Shown here piece by piece: positions 25,604 to 34,334 of a DNA stretch of 64,000 nucleotides. Within the stretch, counting starts at the first letter, position 1, and each line of letters opens with the position of its first letter. The DNA lies in contig JAHHHN010000010.1 of the NCBI GenBank assembly GCA_019359325.1, positions 154,136-218,135 of the forward strand, written 5' to 3'. The notes under the pieces were generated by a model. That model was not told where the DNA came from, did no database searches, and worked only from the letters and a program-made list of their open reading frames with translations. The translations under genes and the position numbers were made by a program. Origin of the DNA: Mojavia pulchra JT2-VF2. Its GTDB lineage: Bacteria; Cyanobacteriota; Cyanobacteriia; Cyanobacteriales; Nostocaceae.

Positions 25604-27475
25604 TCAGGCAAGTGCTTTGTCGCCCCTTGAACTCTTTTGCTTTTGAAAGCCAACTCTTCTAAGACGGCGGATAATTCTGGTGGTTAGTTCCGTTACTTTC
25701 GTAGACTTGCAGATATAATCATCAGCGCCGGCTGCAAATGCTTGGTCAATATGCTTTGCTTCTGTATGCGCTGACCAAAATATAATTGGCAGGCTGTGCC
25801 ATTTGCAGTCACTACGTACAACTTGGCAAAGATCCAATCCATTAAAATCAGGCATCTCCAGGTCTAGTATTAATAAGTTTGGAGCCGAAGCTGTCAGGAC
25901 TTCCCAAAACTGATGTGGGTTATTTAGCACTGTTACCTCTACTCCCAAAGGTCGTAAGAGAGTAGACAAAATAACTAACATGGCTGAATCATCGTCTACT
26001 ACCATGACTCGATTGCCAGAGGTAACGTGATTCTTGCTTAAAACTTCGCTTACAGCTTGGAGAATTTCACGAGTTGGCAAGGGTTTTTGTAAGAAGGCAT
26101 ACCCACCCAAACGTGCTATCTCTAACCTGTCAGTTAAGCTATCTCGCCTAGTAAATACCAACACAGGAATCTTAGGACTCTCTTGCATCAGTTGCCTAAG
26201 CAGTGTCACCCCATCTTCCGTTGAATTAGAAATATTAGGGTCAAGCAAAATTATATCGGGTGGATCTTGAGCGATCGCTTGGCGGGCAATGTCTAAATCT
26301 ATGGCAATCTCTACTCGTACTCCCCAAACGCTCGCTTCAATTTTAATTTGCTCCGCCAATTTCAAGTCATTATCCACAATTAGCATCAAAGGCGAGTAGG
26401 AGTCAGGCTCTGATTTTACTTCGGGGGACTTATGTACTTCTTGGCGGAGTGAGCTTACTAAGTTGGCAATTTGCTCTACCTGAACTTCCTCCAGCAAGCT
26501 TCCCGACTCCAATATGTCCTCTAACTCTTTTGCCAGAAGGGAACCTTTCATCAAGCCAAAAATACCTAACGATCCAGCTAAGTTATGTGCCTGTTGCTTT
26601 GCTTGCTGTTGCATTTCAAATGTCACTTCGCCTGCTTTTAGCGCTATTGCTAACTGTTCCAAGACAGCAAACTGTTGTGCAAATTTGCCCTGAAATTTCT
26701 CCCAAATCTTGTAAGTGCTTGCCTTTACCTTCTTTTGATATGCTTGTTCTTTGTTCTTGTCACTGCTATATGAGGCTACAGAAGTAGCAGGCTCTTTTGG
26801 TTGCGCTGGAGGTCTGAGCCTATAACCTAGCCCGTGAACCGTTTCGATGGGGTCTGAAGCACCGGCGGCCTTGAGCTTTTGACGCAAACACTTGATATGG
26901 GTACTGACAGTTTCCTCTCCAGGTGACTCTGCAAAATCCCATAGGCGCTCTAGAATAGCACTGCGGCTAAAAATTCGCTTGGGATTGAGTAAGAAAAGCT
27001 CTAATAAACAATACTCCTTGGGAGTCAGACGCAGGAGTTTTTCTCCACAGATTACCTCGCTGTTGATCGGATCAAAACGCACGTTTTCCCAAGTGATGGT
27101 AGATGATGGTATCGGTTTGCCTCGCCGCAGTAGGGCACGTACCCGTGCCATCAACTCATCAATGTCAAACGGCTTAACTACATAATCATCTGCTCCTGCA
27201 TCTAACCCCATAACTCGATCAGTGGTACTATCCTTCGCAGTTAGCAGCAGAATTGGGCTGGGATAGCCTTTAGAGCGGAGGCGTCTGCACAAGCTAATAC
27301 CATCAATATCTGGAAGCATGATATCCAACAGCACCAGATCATATTCAAATGCCATTGCCAGTTCCAACCCACTTTGCCCATCCACTGCCAGGTTAACTGT
27401 ATAGTAATGAGCAATGAGAATATCAGTAAGAGCGGAACTGGTAGGCTGGTCATCTTCTACCAACAAAATTTTCAC
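25604..27475 (-). CDS. Multi-domain response regulator: REC - OmpR wHTH - Hpt - REC - REC
   Basis: A 623-residue regulator. Order: receiver 1 (1-120, phospho-acceptor in LVLLDIMLPDIDG), OmpR/PhoB-type winged helix (about 130-225, with RLTPKEYCLLELFLLN and THIKCLRQKL), an Hpt domain (about 255-345, histidine in QAHNLAGSLG), receiver 2 (about 370-490, DIILLDPNIS), and receiver 3 (about 495-610, LLILDLEMPDFNG). It can therefore bind DNA and also relay phosphate through its own Hpt and two extra receivers. It is the first gene of a minus-strand series with a multi-PAS kinase, two receivers and a cyanobacteriochrome kinase. ATG 27475 is the only good start. Confidence 0.88.
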   Translation of the reverse strand: MKILLVEDDQPTSSALTDILIAHYYTVNLAVDGQSGLELAMAFEYDLVLLDIMLPDIDGISLCRRLRSKGYPSPILLLTAKDSTTDRVMGLDAGADDYVVKPFDIDELMARVRALLRRGKPIPSSTITWENVRFDPINSEVICGEKLLRLTPKEYCLLELFLLNPKRIFSRSAILERLWDFAESPGEETVSTHIKCLRQKLKAAGASDPIETVHGLGYRLRPPAQPKEPATSVASYSSDKNKEQAYQKKVKASTYKIWEKFQGKFAQQFAVLEQLAIALKAGEVTFEMQQQAKQQAHNLAGSLGIFGLMKGSLLAKELEDILESGSLLEEVQVEQIANLVSSLRQEVHKSPEVKSEPDSYSPLMLIVDNDLKLAEQIKIEASVWGVRVEIAIDLDIARQAIAQDPPDIILLDPNISNSTEDGVTLLRQLMQESPKIPVLVFTRRDSLTDRLEIARLGGYAFLQKPLPTREILQAVSEVLSKNHVTSGNRVMVVDDDSAMLVILSTLLRPLGVEVTVLNNPHQFWEVLTASAPNLLILDLEMPDFNGLDLCQVVRSDCKWHSLPIIFWSAHTEAKHIDQAFAAGADDYICKSTKVTELTTRIIRRLRRVGFQKQKSSRGDKALA

Positions 27476-28276
27476 GTTACATACCTTTTAAGTGTTTATA
27501 AAGCTACTTAATAAATTCTCGTACTGGAATTACAAAACACCAGTCAAAGAGTAAGTGATTGGACTCATCTGAATGCGATTTATAGTTGTCTTTAAAGGTT
27601 CAGAGAAGAGCCTTTTCTGACAAAGAGCGGCAGAATATACATTGATTCATGAGTAATACTTGGTACTGAACGCGAAGTTACACCAAAAGTGTTTCATGAA
27701 AAGTTGAGGAAATTATAAAGATATACTAGTAAATTTAAGTAAACTGTTGTGTTTTTAATTTGCACATTGGAATGGCAGGTGGCAGAGCAGAAGGTTTGTA
27801 GGTTTTACCTATAAATGATTATGATGCAATTTGTATACACGTCAGCTTATTAAGTAGCTACTTGCTTGTTATCAAAGAAAATTTTCTTCCGTATGCAACT
27901 GCACAATAAGTATCATTTGTTATGAAATATAGATACAGTAAGTACGGTGGGAGAGTCAAATATTAATTATGGAGGAACCTTTAAGGCAGCGCAGATGAAA
28001 TCAAGACAGACAATCATTGTACGTAAGTCCTGAAGGTGTAGAAAGCAAGGAATTTTACTGCCAGCAATCTTTGCAACGAATTGCAAACGCAGTCATAATA
28101 CAACTCATCAGGTCGAGATGGAGAGACAGGAAACTGGGAAAAAGCCCCGATTCCCAGATTTTTATCTCAATCCTCAATCTCTATTCTCTGTAAATGTTAT
28201 TCCTGATAGACATTTACTGACACTGTAAGATTAAATCGGAGAATCTGAGCAATTGCAATTGCTTCACCTGGAAACC
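27476..28276. other. Intergenic region, no gene seen
   Basis: About 800 bases between divergent transcription units. It is AT-rich and must contain the promoter of the signalling island and that of the small exported protein. Only tiny frames occur (9 and 12 codons near 27969-28033), and these are not supported. No repeat or RNA gene was recognised. Confidence 0.4.
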
Positions 28277-28630
28277 ATGAACAAATTTATACTTAGCTTG
28301 CTTTCGACTCCTGTGCTTCTTGGCTCTATCCTATCTATGGGAGTGATAATCAATAATCAAGCCCAAGCAATAGAGCCAGTAACCACAAACGCTGACCGTT
28401 TATCTTGTATACGCAATAAACATAAAGTTGGTTTGGTATGTGCTAGAGCTTCTGTATTAGCTCAAATTCCTAACTATCAACCAGAAGCGGAACCGTCTCA
28501 AGATGGCGTTCCTATGCTAGAGTTCAACGATCAAGAAAGCGATATGGCGATCGACTTATTTGGCTGTGATTGTCCTGCTTGTATAAATTCTTTACGCCAA
28601 ATGCGTGGTGCTACACCCTTGGTGTACTAA
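28277..28630 (+). CDS. Small exported Cys-containing protein
   Basis: A 117-residue protein with a clear signal peptide (MNKFILSLLSTPVLLGSILS..., cleavage probably after AQA, about residue 31). The mature part has Cys residues at about 41 and 51 and a C-terminal FGCDCPACINSLRQMRG block with three closely spaced cysteines. This may bind metal or form disulfides outside the cytosol. I do not recognise a named family. ATG 28277 is chosen over TTG 28253 because it starts directly at the signal peptide. It stands alone between the signalling island and the repeat region. Confidence 0.7.
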   Translation: MNKFILSLLSTPVLLGSILSMGVIINNQAQAIEPVTTNADRLSCIRNKHKVGLVCARASVLAQIPNYQPEAEPSQDGVPMLEFNDQESDMAIDLFGCDCPACINSLRQMRGATPLVY

Positions 28631-28766
28631 TTTTTTAATCTAAATTCTTTGTTTATGCTTTGCATCAAATAACTTCCAGGTGCTAAACTTGGAAGTTTTT
28701 TATTGACTAATTTAACTGGCGTACAATCGGTGATATCGTGTCCGGTGAAAGACTTATCATTAAGAC

Positions 28767-28953
28767 CGCAGGAAGAGAAGTTGCCAGGAGGAGCCACTGA
28801 CGGGTACGCAGGGGTTTCACGCCACTCCCCTCAAGTCAAGCCAGCCGCTTGCGGGGGTTCCCCCCGTTGTGCGGACTGGCGTGGGGAACCCGCCCACGGG
28901 GGTGGCTCCCCAAGTGGAGCAAGTGGCGTTGGTTTCCCTCCAAGCAAACTTCG
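28767..28953. repeat. Nested small dispersed repeats
   Basis: An outer repeat (halves 28767-28790 and 28931-28953; intact, reversed copy at 17712-17758) is split by a 140-bp inner segment (28791-28930). The inner segment contains two blocks (about 28797-28837 and 28883-28922) that together match, reversed, the repeat at 7844-7922 inside cobN, and these blocks are split again by about 45 bases. The chance open frame over this DNA is not a gene. Confidence 0.75.
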
Positions 28954-29069
28954 GGGGCAGGGGGAAAGAGCATTTCGCGGTTTTTGCACAGATGCGAGAA
29001 TTATAATTAATTAGGCAGACATGATATGAACGGGACGCTTGGAATTTTGCATTTTGAATTTTTAATTAG

Positions 29070-29618
29070 TTAATAACTACCAGCCCAAGTTACCCATTTA
29101 TGCGATAAACCAATATGCAAAACGCTTTCAGTTATCTCTTGTTCAGTAATGCTTGCTCCTGTTAAATCTGCTCCAGTAAGTTCTGCTTCATTGAAGTTGC
29201 TGCCAGTTAAATTTGCCTGCCTCAGATTAGCACCTCTTAACTCGGCTCCACTCATTTCTGCCTCGCTGAGGTTTGCGTTAAACAAATTTGCCATATTTAA
29301 ATTTGCACCCCGCAAATCGGCACGACTCAAGTTCGTTTCCTTGAGGCTGGCTTTCATCAAATCTGAGCCTATAAAGTTTACTTCACTTAAGTTTGCACCG
29401 TTAAGGTTGGTTCTATTTAAATCTGCATTAGTCAGGTTTGCCCTAGTTAAGTTACATCCACTCAAGTCGGCTCCGCTCAAGTCGGCTCCGCTCAAGTCGG
29501 CGTCAGCAAAATTTATACCTCTCAAATCAGCATTAGAAAGGTTAGCCTGATGCAAATTGGCTCCATTAAAATTCTTTTCCCCTGCTGCATATCGACTCAG
29601 GAGGTGTTTCGTGTCCAT
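29070..29618 (-). CDS. Pentapeptide-repeat protein
   Basis: A 182-residue protein made almost wholly of A(D/N)LXX pentapeptides (residues about 15-155; NADLRGINFADADLSGADLS and on), which fold as a right-handed quadrilateral beta-helix. It has a short N-terminal cap (MDTKHLLSRYAAGEKNF) and a C-terminal tail with Trp. No signal peptide or membrane span is seen, so it is probably cytosolic. The function of most cyanobacterial pentapeptide proteins is unknown. ATG 29618 is preceded by a GAGGTGAC ribosome-binding site; an in-frame ATG at 29633 is less likely. The central LSGADLSGADLS comes from exact 15-bp DNA repeats, a sign of recent repeat growth. Confidence 0.82.
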   Translation of the reverse strand: MDTKHLLSRYAAGEKNFNGANLHQANLSNADLRGINFADADLSGADLSGADLSGCNLTRANLTNADLNRTNLNGANLSEVNFIGSDLMKASLKETNLSRADLRGANLNMANLFNANLSEAEMSGAELRGANLRQANLTGSNFNEAELTGADLTGASITEQEITESVLHIGLSHKWVTWAGSY

Positions 29619-30034
29619 ATTGTCACCTCGCAATTTCTACAGGTAAACAAGTCTAGTAGTAAATTAAATACTACTCACATCACACCAGAGATGCTTGGTT
29701 GAGTTGTTAGCAACCAAGAATATTAGTTAAGAAAAAACTTTTAATTTTATTTTGCTATATTTTCTAAAATTTTTTAGATTAACTTAATGTAAATATATGA
29801 ATCAATAGTAAGCTACGTAATATCAATATCTAGCGCTTATATAGAATAGAAGGCAAAGGAGAAAGAGTTTTAATACCTTAAGTTTTCTTTACATAATTAT
29901 GCAAATTTGTTTATGTAAATTGATGTCTTTTGTGAAAAAAACATTAGCAAGAATCTTAATTTTATTTCCAATAAATGTTGTTTATACTAGTTGAATTTGT
30001 AATTTCATCGATAATTAAGTAATTGCTAATAAGT
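29619..30034. other. Intergenic AT-rich region
   Basis: About 415 very AT-rich bases between two minus-strand pentapeptide genes. It presumably contains the promoter of the 29070-29618 gene. No gene, repeat or terminator could be supported. Confidence 0.4.
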
Positions 30035-30610
30035 TTAAATGCGGGTCAGAATTGGAGAGCGATCGCCTGGCGGAAAGTCTTGAAAAATCGCTCCCCTGCG
30101 AATCAAGTCAAGCTTTATAGCTTCAGAAATTCCTCGGTTATTCCCGAATCGGGCAAATTCTACTTCTACACCGTTTAAGTTGACTCCCACTAGTACAGCA
30201 CTAACTAAGTTGGCATGGCTGAGATTAGCACTGCTGAGATTAACACCCCTCAAGTTTGCACCTCTGAGATTGGCATGGCTAAGATTGGTATCCCTCAAGT
30301 TTGCACGGCTGAGATTGACATGGCTAAGATTAGCACCCCTCAAGTTTGCACGGCTGAGGTTGGCGCGGCTAAGGTTAGCACCGCTGAGGTCGGCATCAAT
30401 CAAATCGGCCTCAATCAGGTTAGCACCCTTGAGATTAGCACCTTGAAAGTTTGCATCATTGAGGTTAATACTGCTTAGGTCAGATCCAACAAAATCTTCA
30501 GCAGGATTTAAACCAGCAATTTTTGCCAGCGCAAAAAAGTTATCAGTTTTTGCCTTGACAACAAGCTCGATCAGATTTTGAAGTTTGTTTAGAGATTCTT
30601 TGTCACTCAT
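30035..30610 (-). CDS. Pentapeptide-repeat protein with AGLNP...EDFVG N-terminal motif
   Basis: A 191-residue protein. An N-terminal helical part (1-35) ends in KIAGLNPAEDFVGSDLS, about 23 pentapeptides follow (about 38-155, NLSRANLRGANLSHVNLS type), and the C-terminal cap reads FGNNRGISEAIKLDLIRRGAIF. The AGLNP.EDFVG motif and the cap with DL..RGAIF are shared with the protein at 31313-32095, so the two are paralogues of one architecture. It starts 8 bases inside the upstream gene (stop at 30603), which suggests translational coupling. It is the last gene of a four-gene minus-strand operon. Confidence 0.82.
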   Translation of the reverse strand: MSDKESLNKLQNLIELVVKAKTDNFFALAKIAGLNPAEDFVGSDLSSINLNDANFQGANLKGANLIEADLIDADLSGANLSRANLSRANLRGANLSHVNLSRANLRDTNLSHANLRGANLRGVNLSSANLSHANLVSAVLVGVNLNGVEVEFARFGNNRGISEAIKLDLIRRGAIFQDFPPGDRSPILTRI

Positions 30611-31229
30611 AATCTACCTCGGCTCGACTGAGATATGGTTGTAACTTTGTTCTCAGCAACTCCTTCTTAATCGCTATGTTTGCAATTGTCTGTTTATTGC
30701 GGCTGATATTCGATGCATATAATCCCTCAACAGAAGTTAAACATAGATGTTGCAAAGAGACTTCCACAGTTGCTCTCAGTTGACAAGGTTTACTTCTGAC
30801 TTGCAAAGTTCCTAAATTCTCTATTTGCAGCGAGCCTTTCAATACTGAACTACTTATTGTGAGTTCAAACATCCAAGCTGGGTCTGAATTAGAACCGTAG
30901 GTTGTTACCTGACAAACTACAGGCAAATAGTTTGCGGTGATTTTTTCTGTGTGTTCGTAGGTCGATAGTTCTATTCGCTCAGGCTGATAACGCGAATCGT
31001 AAGAAATCTCAGCGTTTTTTAGTTTAAGTTTGAGTTCCATACCTTTCAAACCAAATTGAACACGTCCACCCAGTAGCTGCACCGTTTGTTCGCTGAAATG
31101 TATAGTGATAGGCAAGTCAAACTGGTCAGATGTCAATGGCTGTGTATTGAATTCTATGTATAAGCAATGGGGAAACCTGTTTTCATGCTGAGTTTGGGGC
31201 ATTATTGGAAGGAGTTGTTGCATGGCCAA
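30603..31229 (-). CDS. Protein of unknown function in pentapeptide operon
   Basis: A 208-residue soluble protein that I do not recognise. It is rich in predicted beta-strands (VQLLGGRVQFGLKGMELKLKLKNAEISY, then LKGSLQIENLGTLQVRSKPCQLRATVEVSLQHL in short blocks) and ends with a helical region (IANIAIKKELLRTKLQPYL). There is no signal peptide and no membrane span. It overlaps the start of the downstream pentapeptide gene by 8 bases and lies 83 bases downstream of another pentapeptide gene. A joint role with those proteins is likely, but the role itself is unknown. Confidence 0.65.
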   Translation of the reverse strand: MAMQQLLPIMPQTQHENRFPHCLYIEFNTQPLTSDQFDLPITIHFSEQTVQLLGGRVQFGLKGMELKLKLKNAEISYDSRYQPERIELSTYEHTEKITANYLPVVCQVTTYGSNSDPAWMFELTISSSVLKGSLQIENLGTLQVRSKPCQLRATVEVSLQHLCLTSVEGLYASNISRNKQTIANIAIKKELLRTKLQPYLSRAEVDYE

Positions 31230-31312
31230 GACTTGGTAAGTACCCTAACTCATACACAATCCGGTTTTTGTACCAAGGGCAACTTTAGTAGAGACACAGC
31301 AAGCGTAAGTCT

Positions 31313-32095
31313 CTACAATCGTGCTGGAGCAGGTTCATCTTGAGGAAAGATTGCTCCTCGCTGTTTTAGGTCAGATTTAGTATCTTCAGTAAGTCCGGGA
31401 TTAGCACCAAATTGTGCATTTACTACTATGGCGCTGCTCAAATTGGTCTGGGTTAAGTTAGCACCCCTGAGATCAGTTCCTCTCAGGTCAACATGAATTA
31501 AGTCAGCATTGCTTAAATTGGCATTTCTCATATCAGCATGGCTGAGATCCGCATCTATTAACAAAGCATTGTATAAGTTAGCGCCTACTAGATAGGCACG
31601 GCTGAGGTTAGCAGACCGTAGGTTGGCATGACTGAGGTTAGCATCACTCAAGTTGGCGCGGCTTAAGTCAGCTTCACCCAACTGAACACCATTAAGGTTG
31701 AAGCCGCTGAAATTGCAGCCTACTCCTTTCACACCGACTAAATTAGCTCCCACAAAATCTTCAAGGGGGTTTAATCCAGCAGTTTTGACTAACTCAGACA
31801 AGTTCTCTGTATCCGCTTGGAGAAGTTGCTTTACCTGCTCTTGAATTTCCTCGCGTGGGATAGGCATCTCGGTTATTATTCGCTGCTTAGTAAGTCGCTT
31901 TTGTTCACTCCAAGTAACAAAACTAATTCCGGCGGCGCAGCTTAACATCATAGTCAAAGCTGGTGGATTACCCCCAGTGAGTAATAACATTGCTAAAAAA
32001 CCTATGCCAACTTGAGCTGTTTGCTTGAGTAAAGAATTTAATCCGAATTTAGCTTCTTGATCAAGACTCATTTGATAGCGGTTATTTGCTGACAT
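31313..32095 (-). CDS. Membrane-anchored pentapeptide-repeat protein
   Basis: A 260-residue protein. Residues about 28-62 form one or two membrane spans (VGIGFLAMLLLTGG, then MMLSCAAGISFVTW). A helical part with LVKTAGLNPLEDFVGANL follows, then about 20 pentapeptides (about 120-235) and a C-terminal cap with FGANPGLTEDTKSDLKQRGAIF. The AGLNP.EDFVG motif and RGAIF cap are shared with the protein at 30035-30610. The beta-helix would be tethered to a membrane. It is the second gene of the minus-strand operon, 12 bases after the small membrane-protein gene. Confidence 0.8.
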   Translation of the reverse strand: MSANNRYQMSLDQEAKFGLNSLLKQTAQVGIGFLAMLLLTGGNPPALTMMLSCAAGISFVTWSEQKRLTKQRIITEMPIPREEIQEQVKQLLQADTENLSELVKTAGLNPLEDFVGANLVGVKGVGCNFSGFNLNGVQLGEADLSRANLSDANLSHANLRSANLSRAYLVGANLYNALLIDADLSHADMRNANLSNADLIHVDLRGTDLRGANLTQTNLSSAIVVNAQFGANPGLTEDTKSDLKQRGAIFPQDEPAPARL

Positions 32096-32107
32096 AACTT
32101 GTTTCTC

Positions 32108-32515
32108 CTATGGATTTTTCAAATTCCTTAAATCTGCCCAAAAACGGCCCAGGATTCTTCCAGCAAGCACAATCCATAGCAAGAAATCAGATGTCACAAT
32201 AATGAAGCAAGCTAAACAGGATACATCTAAATAATTTTCTTGGAAACAAACATCAAAACTAGAGAAATTTTTACCGATAATAAATTCACTTATAAATCCT
32301 GGAATTTGCAAGATAATACTTAGGGCGATCGCATCTTGAATTGAAGCATATACTGTTCTCCCAAGTTGCCCCATCAACCCGTAGAATATCTGATCTACAA
32401 ATTCTAAAATGTTAAATACCAATTTTTTTGTGCTTTTCCCCAATCTTGTACTTGCTGGCGGAGATTCCTCAATGGGTGTAGGAGAAGATGGCAACGAAGA
32501 AGGCATCTGACTCAT
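32108..32515 (-). CDS. Small membrane protein of unknown function
   Basis: A 135-residue protein. A Ser/Pro-rich N-terminus (MSQMPSSLPSSPTPIEESPP) is followed by an amphipathic part and two hydrophobic segments (about residues 62-80 and 100-120). I do not recognise a family. It is the first gene of the operon with the membrane-anchored pentapeptide protein (gap 12 bases), so it may be its membrane partner. The start codon ATG 32515 is the only good one. Confidence 0.62.
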   Translation of the reverse strand: MSQMPSSLPSSPTPIEESPPASTRLGKSTKKLVFNILEFVDQIFYGLMGQLGRTVYASIQDAIALSIILQIPGFISEFIIGKNFSSFDVCFQENYLDVSCLACFIIVTSDFLLWIVLAGRILGRFWADLRNLKNP

Positions 32516-32646
32516 TGCTAAAGGACGAGCATTTAATAATGCCTTGATCCTAAGTTGGGGAAAATGGGCTGATACTAAAATTAAATTTAAAATTTATAAT
32601 TCTAAAAGTCAAGATTTTAATTAGTTATTATAGTAACTTTTCCAAT

Positions 32647-33630
32647 TTATAATTTTGTATCGTGATATAACATTTCTCTTAGCGATCGCTCTATAACTTG
32701 GCTGATTAACTGATTACCTTGGAAGTTGAAATGAATATTGTCTTGGTACACTTCTTGAACATCTTTGATTGAATTTAATATTGGCAACATATCTATATAA
32801 GTAATTTGCTGCGTTTTCGTAAATTCACTCAAACGTTGACGTGCTTTAATCTCGTAATCACGCGAGCCTGGTTCACCAATTTCTCGGAATAAAGGAGTCA
32901 TAATTAACAGAAATTTGCTGTTGCTGTCACGAGTTAATGCCTGAATTTTACTAATAGCTTCTAAGTTAATCCCAACAATATCACCTGCTTCATTTTGTAT
33001 ATTTTCTAATTCGGGAATTGGCTTTTGCTTAAAAATATAACGTTGTAAAAGTTCCACTAAAGCTAGGGGAGGTTTACTATTTGGGTAGTTGCGATCGCGT
33101 CCTACTGGTAAAGAAGTTGGAGCTTTTGCAAATAAATCATCAGTATTAATTAATAAAACCACTACTTGAGCTTGAAAATTCCCAAATCGTTGTAAATAAG
33201 CTAATTCATTTCTCGGCCCCCAAGAGTTGGCTGACGCATTTAAAACTTCTACTTCTGTGTAATTATCAATGCTGGCTGATTTTAAGGAACGCATCAACAA
33301 GTTAGAAATGGTGTTAGCCTGATCTGTCCACCAGCCACCATTAGCAATAGAATCTCCTAAAATTAAAATTCGCAGTGTAGACGGTACAGGTATCATTTGC
33401 AGTGGCGCACTCCGCATAGAATACTCATTAATCTCAATGCGATTGCCAAAGCGACGGGTACGCTGGTTAGGCGCTAATAAATAGCCAATCTGCTCATCGC
33501 CAATGTAAATTAACGGATTCCCAAAGCCAAAGAGCGATCGCAGTCCTATCTCTATAGCTAACAACAATCCCACCATCACCGCCAAAATTATTATCAGGGC
33601 TAATTTCACCTGCAAATACTCTCCAATCAT
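32647..33630 (-). CDS. SGNH/GDSL-type hydrolase with N-terminal membrane anchor
   Basis: A 327-residue protein. The N-terminus has one membrane span (about 8-28). The SGNH fold follows: block I ILILGDSIANGG with the nucleophile Ser (about residue 93), a block with NASANSWGPRNEL containing the oxyanion Gly/Asn region, and block V DNIHFNFQGNQL with the Asp-His pair (about 300-303). Such proteins are esterases or acyl-hydrolases acting on lipids or glycans; here the active site probably faces the periplasm or lumen. The substrate is unknown. It stands alone upstream of the pentapeptide operon, on the same strand with a gap of about 130 bases. Confidence 0.8.
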   Translation of the reverse strand: MIGEYLQVKLALIIILAVMVGLLLAIEIGLRSLFGFGNPLIYIGDEQIGYLLAPNQRTRRFGNRIEINEYSMRSAPLQMIPVPSTLRILILGDSIANGGWWTDQANTISNLLMRSLKSASIDNYTEVEVLNASANSWGPRNELAYLQRFGNFQAQVVVLLINTDDLFAKAPTSLPVGRDRNYPNSKPPLALVELLQRYIFKQKPIPELENIQNEAGDIVGINLEAISKIQALTRDSNSKFLLIMTPLFREIGEPGSRDYEIKARQRLSEFTKTQQITYIDMLPILNSIKDVQEVYQDNIHFNFQGNQLISQVIERSLREMLYHDTKL

Positions 33631-34008
33631 TTTGAGAAAATTATTCTCCAGGAATAAAGTGATAAATTATACTACTGTTTTCTCTGCCGCTGGACTGATT
33701 TTGTTAAAATTATGACTCTATTTTTAAAGGTAAATTTACGTAATTTAATTCAATGCTTTAGTATATTTAATAAAATCTAATTTTCAGAAATCCTGATGCT
33801 GGATGCCTTATACCCTATGCTCCATACCGTGTAACTGATACTCATGTATATCAGTACTTAGTAAGTCCATAGGAGTAAATAAATTTTCTCTTATAAATGT
33901 TGCAAAGCTTAAATAAAATAATCATGGTAATTTGGCATGATCCGTTAACAGAAGGACTACAATCAAAACGGACAAATTAGCACTGTAACAAAGGAGGCTT
34001 ACAAAGCT
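33631..34008. other. Intergenic region
   Basis: About 380 AT-rich bases between divergent genes, presumably carrying the promoters of the SGNH hydrolase gene and the 46-residue membrane protein gene. No gene or repeat could be supported. Confidence 0.4.
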
Positions 34009-34149
34009 ATGTCCGATTTAAATCGAGGAATTATGAAATTTAAGGGTGCTGACTCCCCGAAAGCAGTCACTATATCTACCGTCTTGCTTTTAGGGTCGAT
34101 TGCTGGTTTGATTATCTGGGCCCTACAAGCGGCCTATGCGTTAAACTAA
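34009..34149 (+). CDS. 46-residue single-span membrane protein
   Basis: A short frame starting MSDLNRGIMKFKGADSPKAV, followed by one membrane span (about 21-42: TISTVLLLGSIAGLIIWALQ) and ending AAYALN. A strong AAAGGAGG ribosome-binding site lies 10 bases before the ATG. The compact polar N-terminus plus one helix is the build of the many small subunits of cyanobacterial photosynthetic and NDH-1 complexes, but I could not match it to PsbX, PsbJ, PetG, PetM or any other named one. It lies 185 bases upstream of the PlsY-dikinase gene on the same strand. Confidence 0.7.
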   Translation: MSDLNRGIMKFKGADSPKAVTISTVLLLGSIAGLIIWALQAAYALN

Positions 34150-34280
34150 GCAATTATTCGCTTAGTAATTAGTCGTTCGGAAGGGCACTGGCAACAACGG
34201 TTTTTGCCGATGCCAAGTGTCCATCGCACAACTGATAAAAGCGCCCATAAAAGCATCAATACAATTTACGCATGATTTTA

Positions 34281-34334
34281 GATTTGACATTTGAGATGCA
34301 AGATGCAATATAAATCTAAAATCCAAAATCCACG
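34281..34334. repeat. Short heptamer repeats before the fusion gene
   Basis: AGATGCA and ATCTAAAATCC-type units, the short tandemly repeated repetitive sequence of Nostocales, end directly at the ATG of the next gene. Confidence 0.45.

Noticed and set aside
27969..28033. Two overlapping mini-frames (9 and 12 codons)
   Set aside because: Chance size; no evidence of a leader peptide or attenuator structure.
28703..29014. 103-codon plus-strand frame
   Set aside because: It lies entirely over nested dispersed repeats and encodes low-complexity Gly/Pro sequence.
29149..30478. Plus-strand frames opposite the pentapeptide genes
   Set aside because: Mirror frames of the periodic 15-bp pentapeptide coding repeats (LRLAPLK-type); the minus-strand proteins have clear family patterns.
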